Notes: a model not told the origin generated them from the letters alone. 13,760 bases of DNA from Gemmobacter sp. (GCA_003509785.1 DOMY01000232.1:3272-17031), one strand, 5' to 3'. Positions 1 to 8,546 are shown, counted from the stretch's first letter. Numbers and translations are program-made.

Positions 1-3000
1 ATTGCTCCCCTTGGCTTGCTGTCCCTGGTGGTCGGCTGGATGCTGCCGCTGCCGTTGGCCGTGATGTGGACTGTCCTGACGGTCACGATGCTTTCTCTGC
101 CGCGCCTTCTGTCTTTGCCGTTCGGCATCTTCCCCGCGCGCGTCGGAGTAACCCTGAGCAGCCATTTCGCGGCGCTCTGGTCTGACACGCTGATCGCCCT
201 TGGCCAGATCGCAATCAGTCTGGCGCTTCTCGCGAACACGGCCGCGACAATGATTGACGCAATCCTGCGCACAGCCTGGCGTCTTTTGGTGTCGCGCCGG
301 CATCTCCTTGAATGGATGACGGCAGCCCAGACCAGCAGCACTGCACGTTCCGGTCTGTTGCAGCAGTACCTTTCGATGTGGCCCGGATATGCCTTGAGCG
401 TTGGGGTCTGTGGTTTCACCTCGCTCATCAACCCTGCCGTCTGGCCGCTGACGATGATCTTCGGATTGGTCTGGCTCGGGGCGCCCGCTCTTGCCTGGGC
501 TATCAGTCTGCCCAGTACGCAGACGCCTACGACCGCCCTTTCCAGAACTCAGGCCCAGGAGTTGCGGCAGATCGCCCGCCGGACATGGCGGTACTTTGAA
601 ACCTTCGTCACGCCGGAAGAAAATTTTCTGCCGCCTGACAACTTTCAGGAAACCCCAAAACCAGCCATTGCCACACGGACCTCGCCGACCAATATCGGCC
701 TCTATCTTCTGTCGATCGTCGCCGCACATGACATGGGTTGGATTGGTCAGCGGACAGCTTTGCAGAGAATGCTCGATACCCTGCAGACGATTCAGCGCAT
801 GCCGCGCTTTCGCGGCCATCTTTACAACTGGCACGACACCCGCGACCTGCGCGTGCTTGACCCGGCCTATGTTTCTTCGGTGGACAGCGGAAATCTGGCC
901 GGACACCTGATCGCAGTGGCGCAAGCCTGCCGCGCCTGGGCCGCCGGGCCTGCACGGGGTGATCATATCGTGCGGCAGGCGATCGGCGACAGTGCCCTGC
1001 TTGCTCGACGCTCGCACGGGGGCGATGCGGAAAATCCGGATCTTACCCGCGCGATTGACGCGATTATCGCGGCAGCGGCCGACCCGGCAATCGCGCTTTC
1101 CGCGCTGACGGTCCTGGTGGATGACGCCGTGGCCCTGACCGGCGATACCCCCTCTGAGACGGCGTTCTGGACAAATGCGATACGGTCGACCCTTGCGGAT
1201 CAGCTCGCCGATCAGGCCAGCCCGGCCGACCCCCGCAAGCTGAACGACGTCGAGGTCCTGTGCCGCACTCTCGCGTTGGAGATGGATTTCCGCTTCCTGC
1301 TGGAGCCGGACAAGAAGCTTCTGTCAATCGGGTTTTCTGTTGCGACCAATCGGCTGGACACGAACTGCTACGATCTTCTGGCGTCCGAGGCGCGGCTGGC
1401 CAGCCTTTTCGCCATCGCCAAAGGGGATGTAGAGACCAGACATTGGTTCCGGCTGGGTCGACCAGCGACGCCGATCGGCTCTGGTTCGGCGCTGATCTCG
1501 TGGTCGGGCAGCATGTTTGAATATCTGATGCCGTCTCTGGTGATGCGGGCCCCTGCGGGTTCGGTGCTGGAACAGACAACGCGGCTGATCGTGGCCCGCC
1601 AGCGGGCCTATGCGGCCGCATTGGGAATTCCTTGGGGTATCTCCGAATCGTCCTACAACGCCCGCGACTTGCAGATGACCTATCAGTATTCCAACTTTGG
1701 TGTGCCGGGCCTGGGGCTGAAGCGGGGTCTTAGCGAGAACCGGGTGATCGCTCCATATGCGACGGGCCTTGCCGCGATGATCGACCCCGTGGCTGCAGTG
1801 AGCAATTACGCCGAACTTGCGAGCCTTGGGGCCGAAGGGCGCTATGGCTTCTATGAAGCCGTGGATTTCACGCCGTCGCGCATGCCGGCAGATGAGAGCC
1901 GGGCCATTGTCCGCAGTTTCATGGCACATCATCAGGGCATGACGATCACCGCAATCGCAAACACGCTGCAGAATGGCCGCCTTCGTGACCTGTTCCATGC
2001 CGAGCCAATGATCCAGGGCGCCGAACTCTTGCTGCAAGAGCGTATTCCCCGCGACGTCGCAAGCGCTCCGCCGCGTGCGACCGAAGTGCTGGTTGCGCCG
2101 GTCGAACAGCTGGACGCCCCTGCCGTCCGGACCTTCACGACCCCGGCGACCGCGCCTCCGACCGCGCATCTTCTGTCGAACGGAAACTACGGTGTGATGC
2201 TGACCCCGACAGGCGAAGGCTTCAGCCGCTGGCGCGACATGGCGATCACCCGCTGGCGTGCCGAGGCCGCACAGGCCGCACTTGGCTCGTTCATCTTCCT
2301 GCGCGACACGGCTTCGGGCGACGTCTGGTCGGCAGCTGTCCAGCCGATGCGGGGCGGGGCGGACCAACACCGCGCCGTCTTTTGTGAACACCATGCCGCC
2401 TTCACGCATCAGATGCCGCGCCTGACGATCACCACCGAAGTCGTTGTTTCGGCAGAGGACGATGCCGAGGCCCGGCGTGTCACCCTGACCAACAGTGGCC
2501 GCCGCGCGCGGGAGATCGATGTGACGTCCTATGCCGAACTGGTGCTCGCCCCGCCCTCGGCCGATCAGGCGCACCCGGCCTTTTCCAAGATGTTTGTCGC
2601 AACGGACTACCTGCCGGAACTGGGCGTCATCATTGCCACCCGACGCCGCCGCTCGCCGCATGATCCCGAGGTCTGGGCTGCGCATATTGCCGTTGTCGAA
2701 GGCGCGGAAACCGCGCCGAGCCAGATCGAGACCGACCGCGCGAAATTCATCGGGCGAGGGCGCAATATTGCAACGGCAGCGATGATTGATCGGCCCCTTT
2801 CGGGAACTACCGGCACCGTTCTGGACCCGATCTTCTCGATCCGGCGGCGCGTCAGCGTTCCCGCAGGCGGCACCACGCGCGTGACATTCTGGACGATGGT
2901 CGCCGACACACCTGATGTGCTGCTCGACCTGGTGGATCGCCATCGGGATTCCTCCGCCTTCGCTCGCGCCGCCACGCTTGCGTGGACCCAGGCACACGTT

Positions 3001-6000
3001 CAGTTGCGCCATCTGGGTGTCAGCCACGCCGATGCAGCCGATTTCCAGGCGCTGGGCGGCATGGTGATGCGCAATGATGCCCGGCTGCGGGCCTCGTCCG
3101 CGCAGATCACCGCGGGTGCCGCACCACAATCCGCGCTCTGGGCGCTGGGGATTTCGGGTGATCTTCCAATCGTGCTGCTGCAGATCGACGATGCCGAAGA
3201 TATCGCCGTCCTGCATGAGGCGGTCAGTGCCCACGAATATTGGCAGATGCGCCAGCATGCGGTGGATCTTGTGGTGCTGAACGACCGGACGTCATCCTAT
3301 GTGCAGGATCTTCAGATCGCCATCGAAGGCGCTGTCCGCGCGGCCCGATCCCGCCCCCGCGCCACGGGTATCCACGCCCCCGCGAACGGAACGATCCATG
3401 TGCTGCGGTCGGATCTGCTCAATGCTGGGGTAAGGGCGCAGCTTTTCGCAGCGGCGCGGGTCATCCTCGTCGCCAGTCGGGGCAATCTTGGCAGCCAGCT
3501 GGCGCGACTTGCGCCTCTACCGATGCCCGGGGCCGCTGCCTTGCCGGTTCCCCTGACAGCTTCGCCTGCGCCTGAGCTGCCGAAGCTCGAGTTCTTCAAC
3601 GGCACAGGTGGTTTTGATCGGGATGGGCGCGAATATGTGACAATCCTTCAAGAACGTCAGACGACGCCGGCGCCCTGGATCAACGTCATTTCCAACCCGA
3701 CATTCGGCTTCCAGGTTTCTGCAGAAGGCAGCGGCCATGTCTGGTCAGAAAACAGCCGTGAGAACCAGCTTACCCCCTGGTCGAACGACCCGGTAACTGA
3801 TCCCTCGGGCGAGGCGATCTATCTGCATGATCTTGAGACCGGCCAGGTCTGGACGCCGACCGCTCTGCCCATTCGCGGCCCCGGCACCTATATCGCGCGC
3901 CACGGCTTTGGCTATTCCCGCTTTCAGCACGATGCCCACGGTATCGCCGCCGACTTGGTCCAGTTCGTACCGCTTGATGCTTCGGCCAAGGTCAGCCGGC
4001 TTTCGCTGCGCAATACGGGCATGACGACCCGCAGCCTTTCAGTGACGGCCTATGCCGAATGGGTTCTGGGAACCGCGCGCGGCGCGACGGCGTCCTATAT
4101 TGTCACACGCGCCGATCCCGTAACCGGGGCGCTTCTGGCGCAGAACACCTTTAGCACGGCCTTTCCGGGCCGCGTCGCCTTTGCCGATTTTGGCGCGGGC
4201 ATAACCAGCCTGACGGCAGACCGGGCCGCGTTCATCGGGCCGGGCGGCTCGCTTGCCTGTCCTGCCGGAATTGGCAATGCGCCACTTTCCGGCAAGACCG
4301 GCCCGGCCCTCGACCCCTGCGCTGCCTTGCAGCACCGTGTGACACTGCGCCCCGGTGAGACGCTCTCGTTGACCTTCCTGATCGGTCAGGCCGATAGCGA
4401 CATCGCGGCCAGCACCCTGATCCAGCGCCTGCGGGCCGCCGACACCGAAGGACTGCTGACCGCCGTCACCGGCCACTGGTCCAACCTGCTCGGCACTGTG
4501 CAAGTCACATCGCCCGACCGGGCGATGGATATCCTCTTGAACGGCTGGCTGATGTACCAGACCCTTGCCTGCCGCATCTGGGCGCGGGCGGGTTTTTATC
4601 AGGCAAGCGGTGCCTATGGATTCCGGGACCAGCTGCAGGATGGCATGGCGCTGACCTTCTGCCGGCCCGAAATGACACGCGCCCACCTGTTGCGCGCTGC
4701 TGCCCGCCAGTTTCCCGAAGGCGACGTGCAGCACTGGTGGCTGCCCCATTCCGGTCAGGGTGTGCGCACGCGCATCTCGGACGACCGGGTCTGGCTGGGC
4801 TATGGTGTCGCGCGTTACATCGCCGTATCGGGCGATATGTCGATCCTGGATGAGCCGGTACCTTTCCTGCATGGCCCGCCGGTGCCTCCCGGTGCGCATG
4901 ACGACTTCTTTCAGCCGCAGGTATCGGAACAGACAGCAACCCTCTTCGAGCACTGCGCCCGCGCTCTGGACCAAGCCATTGAACTGTCCGGCGAGAACGG
5001 GATGCCCTTGATCGGCACTGGCGACTGGAACGACGGGATGAACCGCGTGGGTGAGGGCGGCAAAGGCACCAGCGTCTGGCTGGGCTGGCTGTTGATTGCC
5101 ACCATCGACATGATGGCCCCGCTGGCCGACACCCGCGATGCCAATCGCGCTGCCCGCTGGCGCGCCCATGCGAAATCGGTGTTGCAAGCCATTGAAACGG
5201 AGGGATGGGACGGCGAATGGTATCGGCGTGGCACATTCGATGATGGTACCGTTCTCGGATCGGGAACCTCTGACGAATGCCGCATCGACAGCATCGCGCA
5301 GTCCTGGGCCGTCCTTTCCGGTGCCGCCGATCCCGCCCGGGCACGAACCGCGATGGCATCGCTGACCAAGCATCTGGTTCGTCCAGACTCAGGCCTGGCG
5401 CTTCTCTTCACACCTCCCTTTGACCGCACGCCGCTGGACCCCGGATACATCAAGGGCTATCCACCCGGCTTGCGTGAAAATGGCGGTCAGTACAGCCACG
5501 CGGCAATGTGGGCGATCCTTGCGCAGACCAAACTGGGCGACGGAGATGCGGCCCACCAGTTGTTTTCGATGCTGAACCCGATCAACCACGCCCTCACCCG
5601 GGCCGATGCAGATCGCTACAAGGTCGAACCCTATGTGGTGGCCGCCGATGTCTACTCCACGCCACCCCATACCGGTCGCGGGGGCTGGAGCTGGTACACG
5701 GGATCGGCCGGTTGGATGTACCGCGCGGGCATCGAGGGTATCGTCGGCCTCACCCGCAAGGGCGGCCATCTATGCCTGAACCCGTGCTTGCCGAAATCCT
5801 GGCCCGAACTGACAGTAACCATTGCTCTTGGCGCGGCCCGCTATACGGTTTCGATCCTTAACCCTGACGCGACGGGCGGTGGTATTCGGTCTGCCGTCCT
5901 GAACGGGGTCGCCTTGACCGTGGCATCCGACGGTCTGACAATTCCCTTGCAGGACGGCACGCATCAGCTGACCGCCATCCTTGGGTCTCCCGCCAGTGGG

Positions 6001-6027
6001 GCCACCCCGCTTGATGACCCCGCTTGA
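1..6027 (+). CDS. ndvB: Cyclic beta-1,2-glucan synthase, C-terminal part (5' end outside window)
   Basis: Inner-membrane enzyme that polymerises glucose from UDP-glucose into beta-1,2-glucan, cyclises it and trims chain length; the cyclic glucans serve in osmoadaptation and host interaction. The frame is open at base 1; family members are about 2800-2900 residues and about 2000 are visible, so the start and the GT84 domain lie upstream. Residues counted from base 16: four membrane segments (about 1-25, 50-80, 120-138, 141-165) around the typical RRHLLEWMTAAQ stretch (94-104); the glycoamylase-like cyclisation domain (GH189 type, about 423-680, with SSYNARDLQM and FMAHHQGM); two beta-sandwich modules (from about 719 and about 1195); and a GH94 phosphorylase-like alpha/alpha barrel (about 1507-1920) with GFRDQLQD at 1535-1542, the acidic motif GDWNDGMN around 1673, and TGRGGWSWYTG near 1886. 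No internal frameshift is seen. The family assignment is firm; whether the upstream part is intact cannot be judged. Confidence 0.95.
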   Translation: MAPLGLLSLVVGWMLPLPLAVMWTVLTVTMLSLPRLLSLPFGIFPARVGVTLSSHFAALWSDTLIALGQIAISLALLANTAATMIDAILRTAWRLLVSRRHLLEWMTAAQTSSTARSGLLQQYLSMWPGYALSVGVCGFTSLINPAVWPLTMIFGLVWLGAPALAWAISLPSTQTPTTALSRTQAQELRQIARRTWRYFETFVTPEENFLPPDNFQETPKPAIATRTSPTNIGLYLLSIVAAHDMGWIGQRTALQRMLDTLQTIQRMPRFRGHLYNWHDTRDLRVLDPAYVSSVDSGNLAGHLIAVAQACRAWAAGPARGDHIVRQAIGDSALLARRSHGGDAENPDLTRAIDAIIAAAADPAIALSALTVLVDDAVALTGDTPSETAFWTNAIRSTLADQLADQASPADPRKLNDVEVLCRTLALEMDFRFLLEPDKKLLSIGFSVATNRLDTNCYDLLASEARLASLFAIAKGDVETRHWFRLGRPATPIGSGSALISWSGSMFEYLMPSLVMRAPAGSVLEQTTRLIVARQRAYAAALGIPWGISESSYNARDLQMTYQYSNFGVPGLGLKRGLSENRVIAPYATGLAAMIDPVAAVSNYAELASLGAEGRYGFYEAVDFTPSRMPADESRAIVRSFMAHHQGMTITAIANTLQNGRLRDLFHAEPMIQGAELLLQERIPRDVASAPPRATEVLVAPVEQLDAPAVRTFTTPATAPPTAHLLSNGNYGVMLTPTGEGFSRWRDMAITRWRAEAAQAALGSFIFLRDTASGDVWSAAVQPMRGGADQHRAVFCEHHAAFTHQMPRLTITTEVVVSAEDDAEARRVTLTNSGRRAREIDVTSYAELVLAPPSADQAHPAFSKMFVATDYLPELGVIIATRRRRSPHDPEVWAAHIAVVEGAETAPSQIETDRAKFIGRGRNIATAAMIDRPLSGTTGTVLDPIFSIRRRVSVPAGGTTRVTFWTMVADTPDVLLDLVDRHRDSSAFARAATLAWTQAHVQLRHLGVSHADAADFQALGGMVMRNDARLRASSAQITAGAAPQSALWALGISGDLPIVLLQIDDAEDIAVLHEAVSAHEYWQMRQHAVDLVVLNDRTSSYVQDLQIAIEGAVRAARSRPRATGIHAPANGTIHVLRSDLLNAGVRAQLFAAARVILVASRGNLGSQLARLAPLPMPGAAALPVPLTASPAPELPKLEFFNGTGGFDRDGREYVTILQERQTTPAPWINVISNPTFGFQVSAEGSGHVWSENSRENQLTPWSNDPVTDPSGEAIYLHDLETGQVWTPTALPIRGPGTYIARHGFGYSRFQHDAHGIAADLVQFVPLDASAKVSRLSLRNTGMTTRSLSVTAYAEWVLGTARGATASYIVTRADPVTGALLAQNTFSTAFPGRVAFADFGAGITSLTADRAAFIGPGGSLACPAGIGNAPLSGKTGPALDPCAALQHRVTLRPGETLSLTFLIGQADSDIAASTLIQRLRAADTEGLLTAVTGHWSNLLGTVQVTSPDRAMDILLNGWLMYQTLACRIWARAGFYQASGAYGFRDQLQDGMALTFCRPEMTRAHLLRAAARQFPEGDVQHWWLPHSGQGVRTRISDDRVWLGYGVARYIAVSGDMSILDEPVPFLHGPPVPPGAHDDFFQPQVSEQTATLFEHCARALDQAIELSGENGMPLIGTGDWNDGMNRVGEGGKGTSVWLGWLLIATIDMMAPLADTRDANRAARWRAHAKSVLQAIETEGWDGEWYRRGTFDDGTVLGSGTSDECRIDSIAQSWAVLSGAADPARARTAMASLTKHLVRPDSGLALLFTPPFDRTPLDPGYIKGYPPGLRENGGQYSHAAMWAILAQTKLGDGDAAHQLFSMLNPINHALTRADADRYKVEPYVVAADVYSTPPHTGRGGWSWYTGSAGWMYRAGIEGIVGLTRKGGHLCLNPCLPKSWPELTVTIALGAARYTVSILNPDATGGGIRSAVLNGVALTVASDGLTIPLQDGTHQLTAILGSPASGATPLDDPA

Positions 6028-6030
6028 TGA
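6005..6030 (+). repeat. Perfect 13-bp tandem duplication over the glucan synthase stop codon
   Basis: CCCCGCTTGATGA occurs twice back to back (6005-6017 and 6018-6030). The 13-nt length shifts the frame, so the first copy is read Pro-Leu-Asp-Asp and the second supplies the TGA stop, directly followed by a second TGA. A single copy would also stop at once (TGA at 6031-6033 shifted into frame), so the duplication changes only the last few residues. Replication slippage is the simplest explanation. Confidence 0.9.
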
Positions 6031-6043
6031 TTGACGCAAACCG

Positions 6044-6409
6044 ATGTTCGCCAGGCGTGTCGATGTGTTCGGTGCCAGGCCCCGCGATCGGCCATTTCTC
6101 AGCCGCACTGCCGAGGGAAAGGGCTGGAGTTGCACTTTCACGCAGCGCGCCTGAACTCGGGCACCGCCCGTCTGTCAGAAGGTGCCGAGGTGGTTTTGCC
6201 TTCGTCCATGACGATCTGGCGTGCGGATGATTGCGCTGCGTTTGGCCGGGTTCAACCCTGTCGATCTGGCCGCAGCATGCGATGCGGGTATCGCGATGGC
6301 CCGTGTGCCCGCGTGTTCCCCGCACGCGGTGGCCGAGCCTACGGTCGCACTGATCCCTGCGCTGAACCGCAAGACACACCGCGCCTGTAAAATGCGTTTG
6401 GAAAATTAA
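6044..6409 (+). pseudogene. Decayed N-terminal fragment of a D-lactate dehydrogenase-like 2-hydroxyacid dehydrogenase
   Basis: Four stretches in three frames line up in order with the N-terminal third of LdhA-type D-2-hydroxyacid dehydrogenases. They are: frame 2 from ATG 6044 (RVDVFGARPRDRPFL, like the usual start VxVFSAKPYDRRFL); frame 1 from 6121 (GLELHFHAARLNSGTARL, then EGAEVV); frame 3 from 6192 (GFAFVHDDLA, then TGA at 6228); frame 2 from 6227 (MIALRLAGFNPVDLAAA, RVPACSPHAVAEPTVAL and ALNRKTHRAC), ending TAA at 6407-6409. About one base is missing near 6121, one near the T-run at 6194, and roughly 36-40 nt between DDLA and MIALR. The NAD-binding Rossmann part and the catalytic Arg/Glu/His region are absent, so it cannot be functional. 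It ends where the convergent response regulator gene ends, overlapping by 4 nt. The family assignment rests on recalled motifs (IALRxAGFNxVDL, RVPAxSPHAVAE, ALNRKxHRA). Confidence 0.8.
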
Positions 6410-6786
6410 CCGGAATTCTTGCTCTGAAGCAGGCGCGCCATTGCGTCTGTGATCGCATGATCATTGTAGGGTTTGGAGAAGTACTGGCTGCCAGTGGGAA
6501 GGCTGCTCTCTTCAAGAATGTCCCGCCCCGATGCGACGATCAACTGCACGGGGGGCCATCTGTTACGGATGAAATGCGCCAGTTTGATACCATCCATCGT
6601 CCCCGGCATCTGCACATCGGTGAACACCAGATCAATGTCGTCTCTGCTTTCCAGGATGCGTATCGCCTCGTGGGCATCCTGTGCCTCCAGCGCTTCATAG
6701 CCTGCAGATTGCACAAGATCGACAGCACCCATCCTGATAAGCGCGATGTCATCAACCACCAGCACGACTGCCCTACCGTTTTTCAT
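6406..6786 (-). CDS. Single-domain CheY-like response regulator
   Basis: A 126-residue protein made only of a receiver domain. All receiver landmarks are visible: the acidic pair D12-D13 (LVVDDI), the phospho-acceptor D57 (VFTDVQMPG), the switch Ser86 (VASG) and Lys105 (FSKP). There is no DNA-binding or enzymatic output domain, so it presumably acts through protein-protein contact or as a phosphate shuttle. It lies 72 nt behind the histidine kinase gene on the same strand and is probably its partner, in one operon. The ATG at 6784-6786 is preceded only by a weak purine stretch (GTAAAAG). Its 3' end converges on the dehydrogenase remnant. The domain call is firm; the partner and output are inference. 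Confidence 0.93.
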   Translation of the reverse strand: MKNGRAVVLVVDDIALIRMGAVDLVQSAGYEALEAQDAHEAIRILESRDDIDLVFTDVQMPGTMDGIKLAHFIRNRWPPVQLIVASGRDILEESSLPTGSQYFSKPYNDHAITDAMARLLQSKNSG

Positions 6787-6858
6787 CTTTTACTCGATTG
6801 CCTGAACTGGGATTTCTGCGAGTCCCTTGAGTGTAGCGCCTGAACGACATTCTTGTTC

Positions 6859-7953
6859 CTACGCGGCCGATGGAGCGGCAGTTTGGCCTTCCGCGTCCGC
6901 GTTATGCCTGACCGTCACGGCGGTGCCCGGTTCAGCGCAGCTGACTTCGAGCGTGCCCTGCAGATTTTTGGCCAGCGCTTCGACAATGCCGGTGCCCAAC
7001 CCCGCTTTCGGCGTCGCCGGTCCGGTCGGCATACCAATGCCATCGTCGGCGACCATCAGTGTCCAGTCACGGCCTTTGGACGCATAGCTGACTGTGATCT
7101 TGCCCTTTGGCTGATCTGGAAATGCATGTTTCAATGCGTTGATCACCAGTTCCGTCACGATCAGCCCCAGGCTTATGGAAACGTCTGCTTCAACCGAACT
7201 GTCATCGACCTTCACGGCGATGGAAAGACGGTCTTGATCCGCGATCATCGACGCCCCAAGGCTTTCACACAGCAGAGCCATGTATGCTTTTAGCGGCACC
7301 TTGCCGCCCTTTGACGTGGAAAGCTGCTTCTGCACCGCTGAAATCGACATCACGCGATGATGTGCATTTTGAAGGTGATCGCGCGCTTCGTCAGACTGCA
7401 CTCGACGCGCGCCTTGCATCAGAATGCTGGCAATGATCTGCAAGCTATTGGCAACGCGGTGCTGCACTTCCTGTATCAAAATTGCCTTGTCGTTCAGCAG
7501 ATCATCTTTCAGACGGGCGGTCGCCCGCGCGTCGGTCATGTCTGTGACTGCCAACAGCAGCCTGACGTGATCCTTCTGACCGTCATCAAGGATCTGCGCG
7601 TTGACAACCAGTTGCCGTGTTTTCTGATTGGGTCGCTTCAGGTCAATTTCATATGCTTCGATTTTCGCATTGCCTGAGGCCGTCGCATTCAGCAACGAAA
7701 CCAGTTTGGGCATGTTCCATTCGCCATTCCCAAGTGTGCCAAGGCGTCTGCCAACAATCGTCGCGGCGTCAATGGCAAAGGCATTGCAGAATGAAATGCT
7801 TGCCGCGATGATCTGAAGGTCTGTGGAAAGAAGCAGCAGCGGCTCGTTTGACAGGACCACCACTGCAAGCGTGCTTGGCGCTTCGGCAAAGATCGCAGAT
7901 TTTATTGGCATAAATGGCCCCATGGGCCGAAAACTCGCGAAGCGAGCCATCAC
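6859..7953 (-). CDS. Soluble PAS / HisKA_2 sensor histidine kinase
   Basis: A 364-residue kinase with no membrane segment, so cytoplasmic. An N-terminal PAS-like sensor region (about 35-145) is followed by a HisKA_2 dimerisation domain with the phospho-acceptor His165 in EVQHRVANSLQ, and a HATPase_c domain (about 255-352) with the N-box ELVINALKHAF (Asn272), DDGIGMP (303-309) and GLGTGIVEAL (318-327). HisKA_2 and the related HWE kinases are widespread in alphaproteobacteria and often feed general stress or light responses, but no PhyR, NepR or EcfG gene is in this window. The start is uncertain: GTG at 7953 and ATG at 7950 are adjacent, and ATGs at 7923 and 7911 would remove only unconserved residues. 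The response regulator follows in the same direction. The ligand sensed by the PAS region cannot be read from the sequence. Confidence 0.92.
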   Translation of the reverse strand: MMARFASFRPMGPFMPIKSAIFAEAPSTLAVVVLSNEPLLLLSTDLQIIAASISFCNAFAIDAATIVGRRLGTLGNGEWNMPKLVSLLNATASGNAKIEAYEIDLKRPNQKTRQLVVNAQILDDGQKDHVRLLLAVTDMTDARATARLKDDLLNDKAILIQEVQHRVANSLQIIASILMQGARRVQSDEARDHLQNAHHRVMSISAVQKQLSTSKGGKVPLKAYMALLCESLGASMIADQDRLSIAVKVDDSSVEADVSISLGLIVTELVINALKHAFPDQPKGKITVSYASKGRDWTLMVADDGIGMPTGPATPKAGLGTGIVEALAKNLQGTLEVSCAEPGTAVTVRHNADAEGQTAAPSAA

Positions 7954-7967
7954 TCGGCAAGACCGTG

Positions 7968-7985
7968 CACAACCCCTGGGTTGTG
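7968..7985. promoter_or_regulatory. 18-bp perfect palindrome upstream of the kinase start
   Basis: CACAACCC and GGGTTGTG are exact inverted copies separated by CT. The centre lies 23-24 bp before the most upstream kinase start codon (7953), between it and the 3' end of the next upstream gene, which is where a dimeric repressor or activator would bind. It has no T-run, so a terminator is unlikely. No known regulator can be assigned. Confidence 0.4.
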
Positions 7986-8078
7986 ATGCAACGATCGAAG
8001 TTAATGTAACAGCTTATCCGGAAAAGAACCACTCTAAACGGCAAAGCAGGTCAGAGATCGAATATCGGGGTCCGCGTG

Positions 8079-8110
8079 GACGGATTTCCGCCGCGCCGTC
8101 GAAATCCGTC
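8079..8110. terminator. Hairpin just behind the small gene 8123-8458
   Basis: GACGGATTTC (8079-8088) and GAAATCCGTC (8101-8110) form a perfect 10-bp stem with a 12-nt loop. It begins 12 nt after the stop codon of the minus-strand gene ending at 8123, the usual place for a transcription terminator. There is no T-run behind it on the minus strand, so it is either a factor-assisted terminator or an mRNA-stabilising hairpin. A second small palindrome, GTCC-GCGT-GGAC (8070-8081), abuts it. Confidence 0.4.
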
Positions 8111-8122
8111 AGGCCATCATCA

Positions 8123-8458
8123 TCACCGGAAATCAGGCCTGACCTCGGCAAGTTCGTCGAGGTGGGCACGGACATGTTTTTCCAAGGCCTTCTGCATCGC
8201 GGCCGGTGCCACGCCCAGTTCCGCCGCCATCAGCGCCGACAAACGCACGGCTTTCGTCGCCTGTTTCACCTTCCTGCGGCTGAACTGCTGCAACCTGCGG
8301 CCGGAGCCGAAGGAAGGCGTGCGGATGATGGAAGAACTGGCGTCCAGTGTCGTCAGCGAGGCCAGCTTCGCCAGCTGGCTGCGGGCGATGGCGCAGAAAT
8401 CGGCCAGCGAAGCCTGAGCTTCTTGACCCTGTGACCGGCGATGATGTGCGCCGGTCAC
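8123..8458 (-). CDS. Small protein of unknown function
   Basis: About 111 residues, not recognised. From codon 14 on the frame has the GC-rich third positions of a real alphaproteobacterial gene, whereas the overlapping plus-strand and other minus-strand frames do not. The C-terminal half is rich in Arg/Lys and helix-formers (FSRRKVKQATKAVRL, then ALEKHVRAHLDELAE), suggesting a soluble, mostly helical protein; no Cys pair, signal peptide or membrane segment is present. An in-frame TGA at 8465-8467 limits the 5' end, so the only usual start is GTG 8456-8458, which lies in one arm of a hairpin. The first dozen codons look less coding-like, so the start is uncertain. It is followed by a 10-bp hairpin and then the kinase gene in the same direction. 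Confidence 0.6.
   Translation of the reverse strand: MTGAHHRRSQGQEAQASLADFCAIARSQLAKLASLTTLDASSSIIRTPSFGSGRRLQQFSRRKVKQATKAVRLSALMAAELGVAPAAMQKALEKHVRAHLDELAEVRPDFR
8431..8458. repeat. 10-bp perfect inverted repeat covering the presumed GTG start of the small gene
   Basis: GTGACCGGCG (8431-8440) and CGCCGGTCAC (8449-8458) are exact inverted copies with an 8-nt spacer. On the plus strand the stem is followed by TTTTCG, so it has the shape of a weak rho-independent terminator for rightward transcription. On the minus strand it would fold over the GTG start codon of the gene ending at 8123 and could hide it. Confidence 0.6.
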
Positions 8459-8546
8459 TTTTCGTCACATCCCAGAGCGAAGATGAGGTGTGACATTGTG
8501 GATACAGTCATCGTTGCGTCGATGACAATTATCCGCTATCTTGATC

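Noticed and set aside
1324..3258. 644-codon minus-strand frame inside the glucan synthase
   Set aside because: Shadow of a GC-rich gene: no recognisable domain, and the plus-strand frame carries clear family motifs throughout.
4039..5373. 444-codon minus-strand frame inside the glucan synthase
   Set aside because: Covers the GH94-like catalytic part on the other strand and has no protein-like motifs of its own.
8076..8417. 113-codon plus-strand frame followed by a hairpin and TTTT
   Set aside because: The hairpin made it tempting as gene plus terminator, but the translation is Ser/Arg/Cys-rich, and the minus-strand frame has the better third-position GC bias.
7823..8434. 203-codon plus-strand frame across the kinase start and small gene
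   Set aside because: Spans the kinase N-terminus, an intergenic region and the small gene on the wrong strand, without consistent codon bias.
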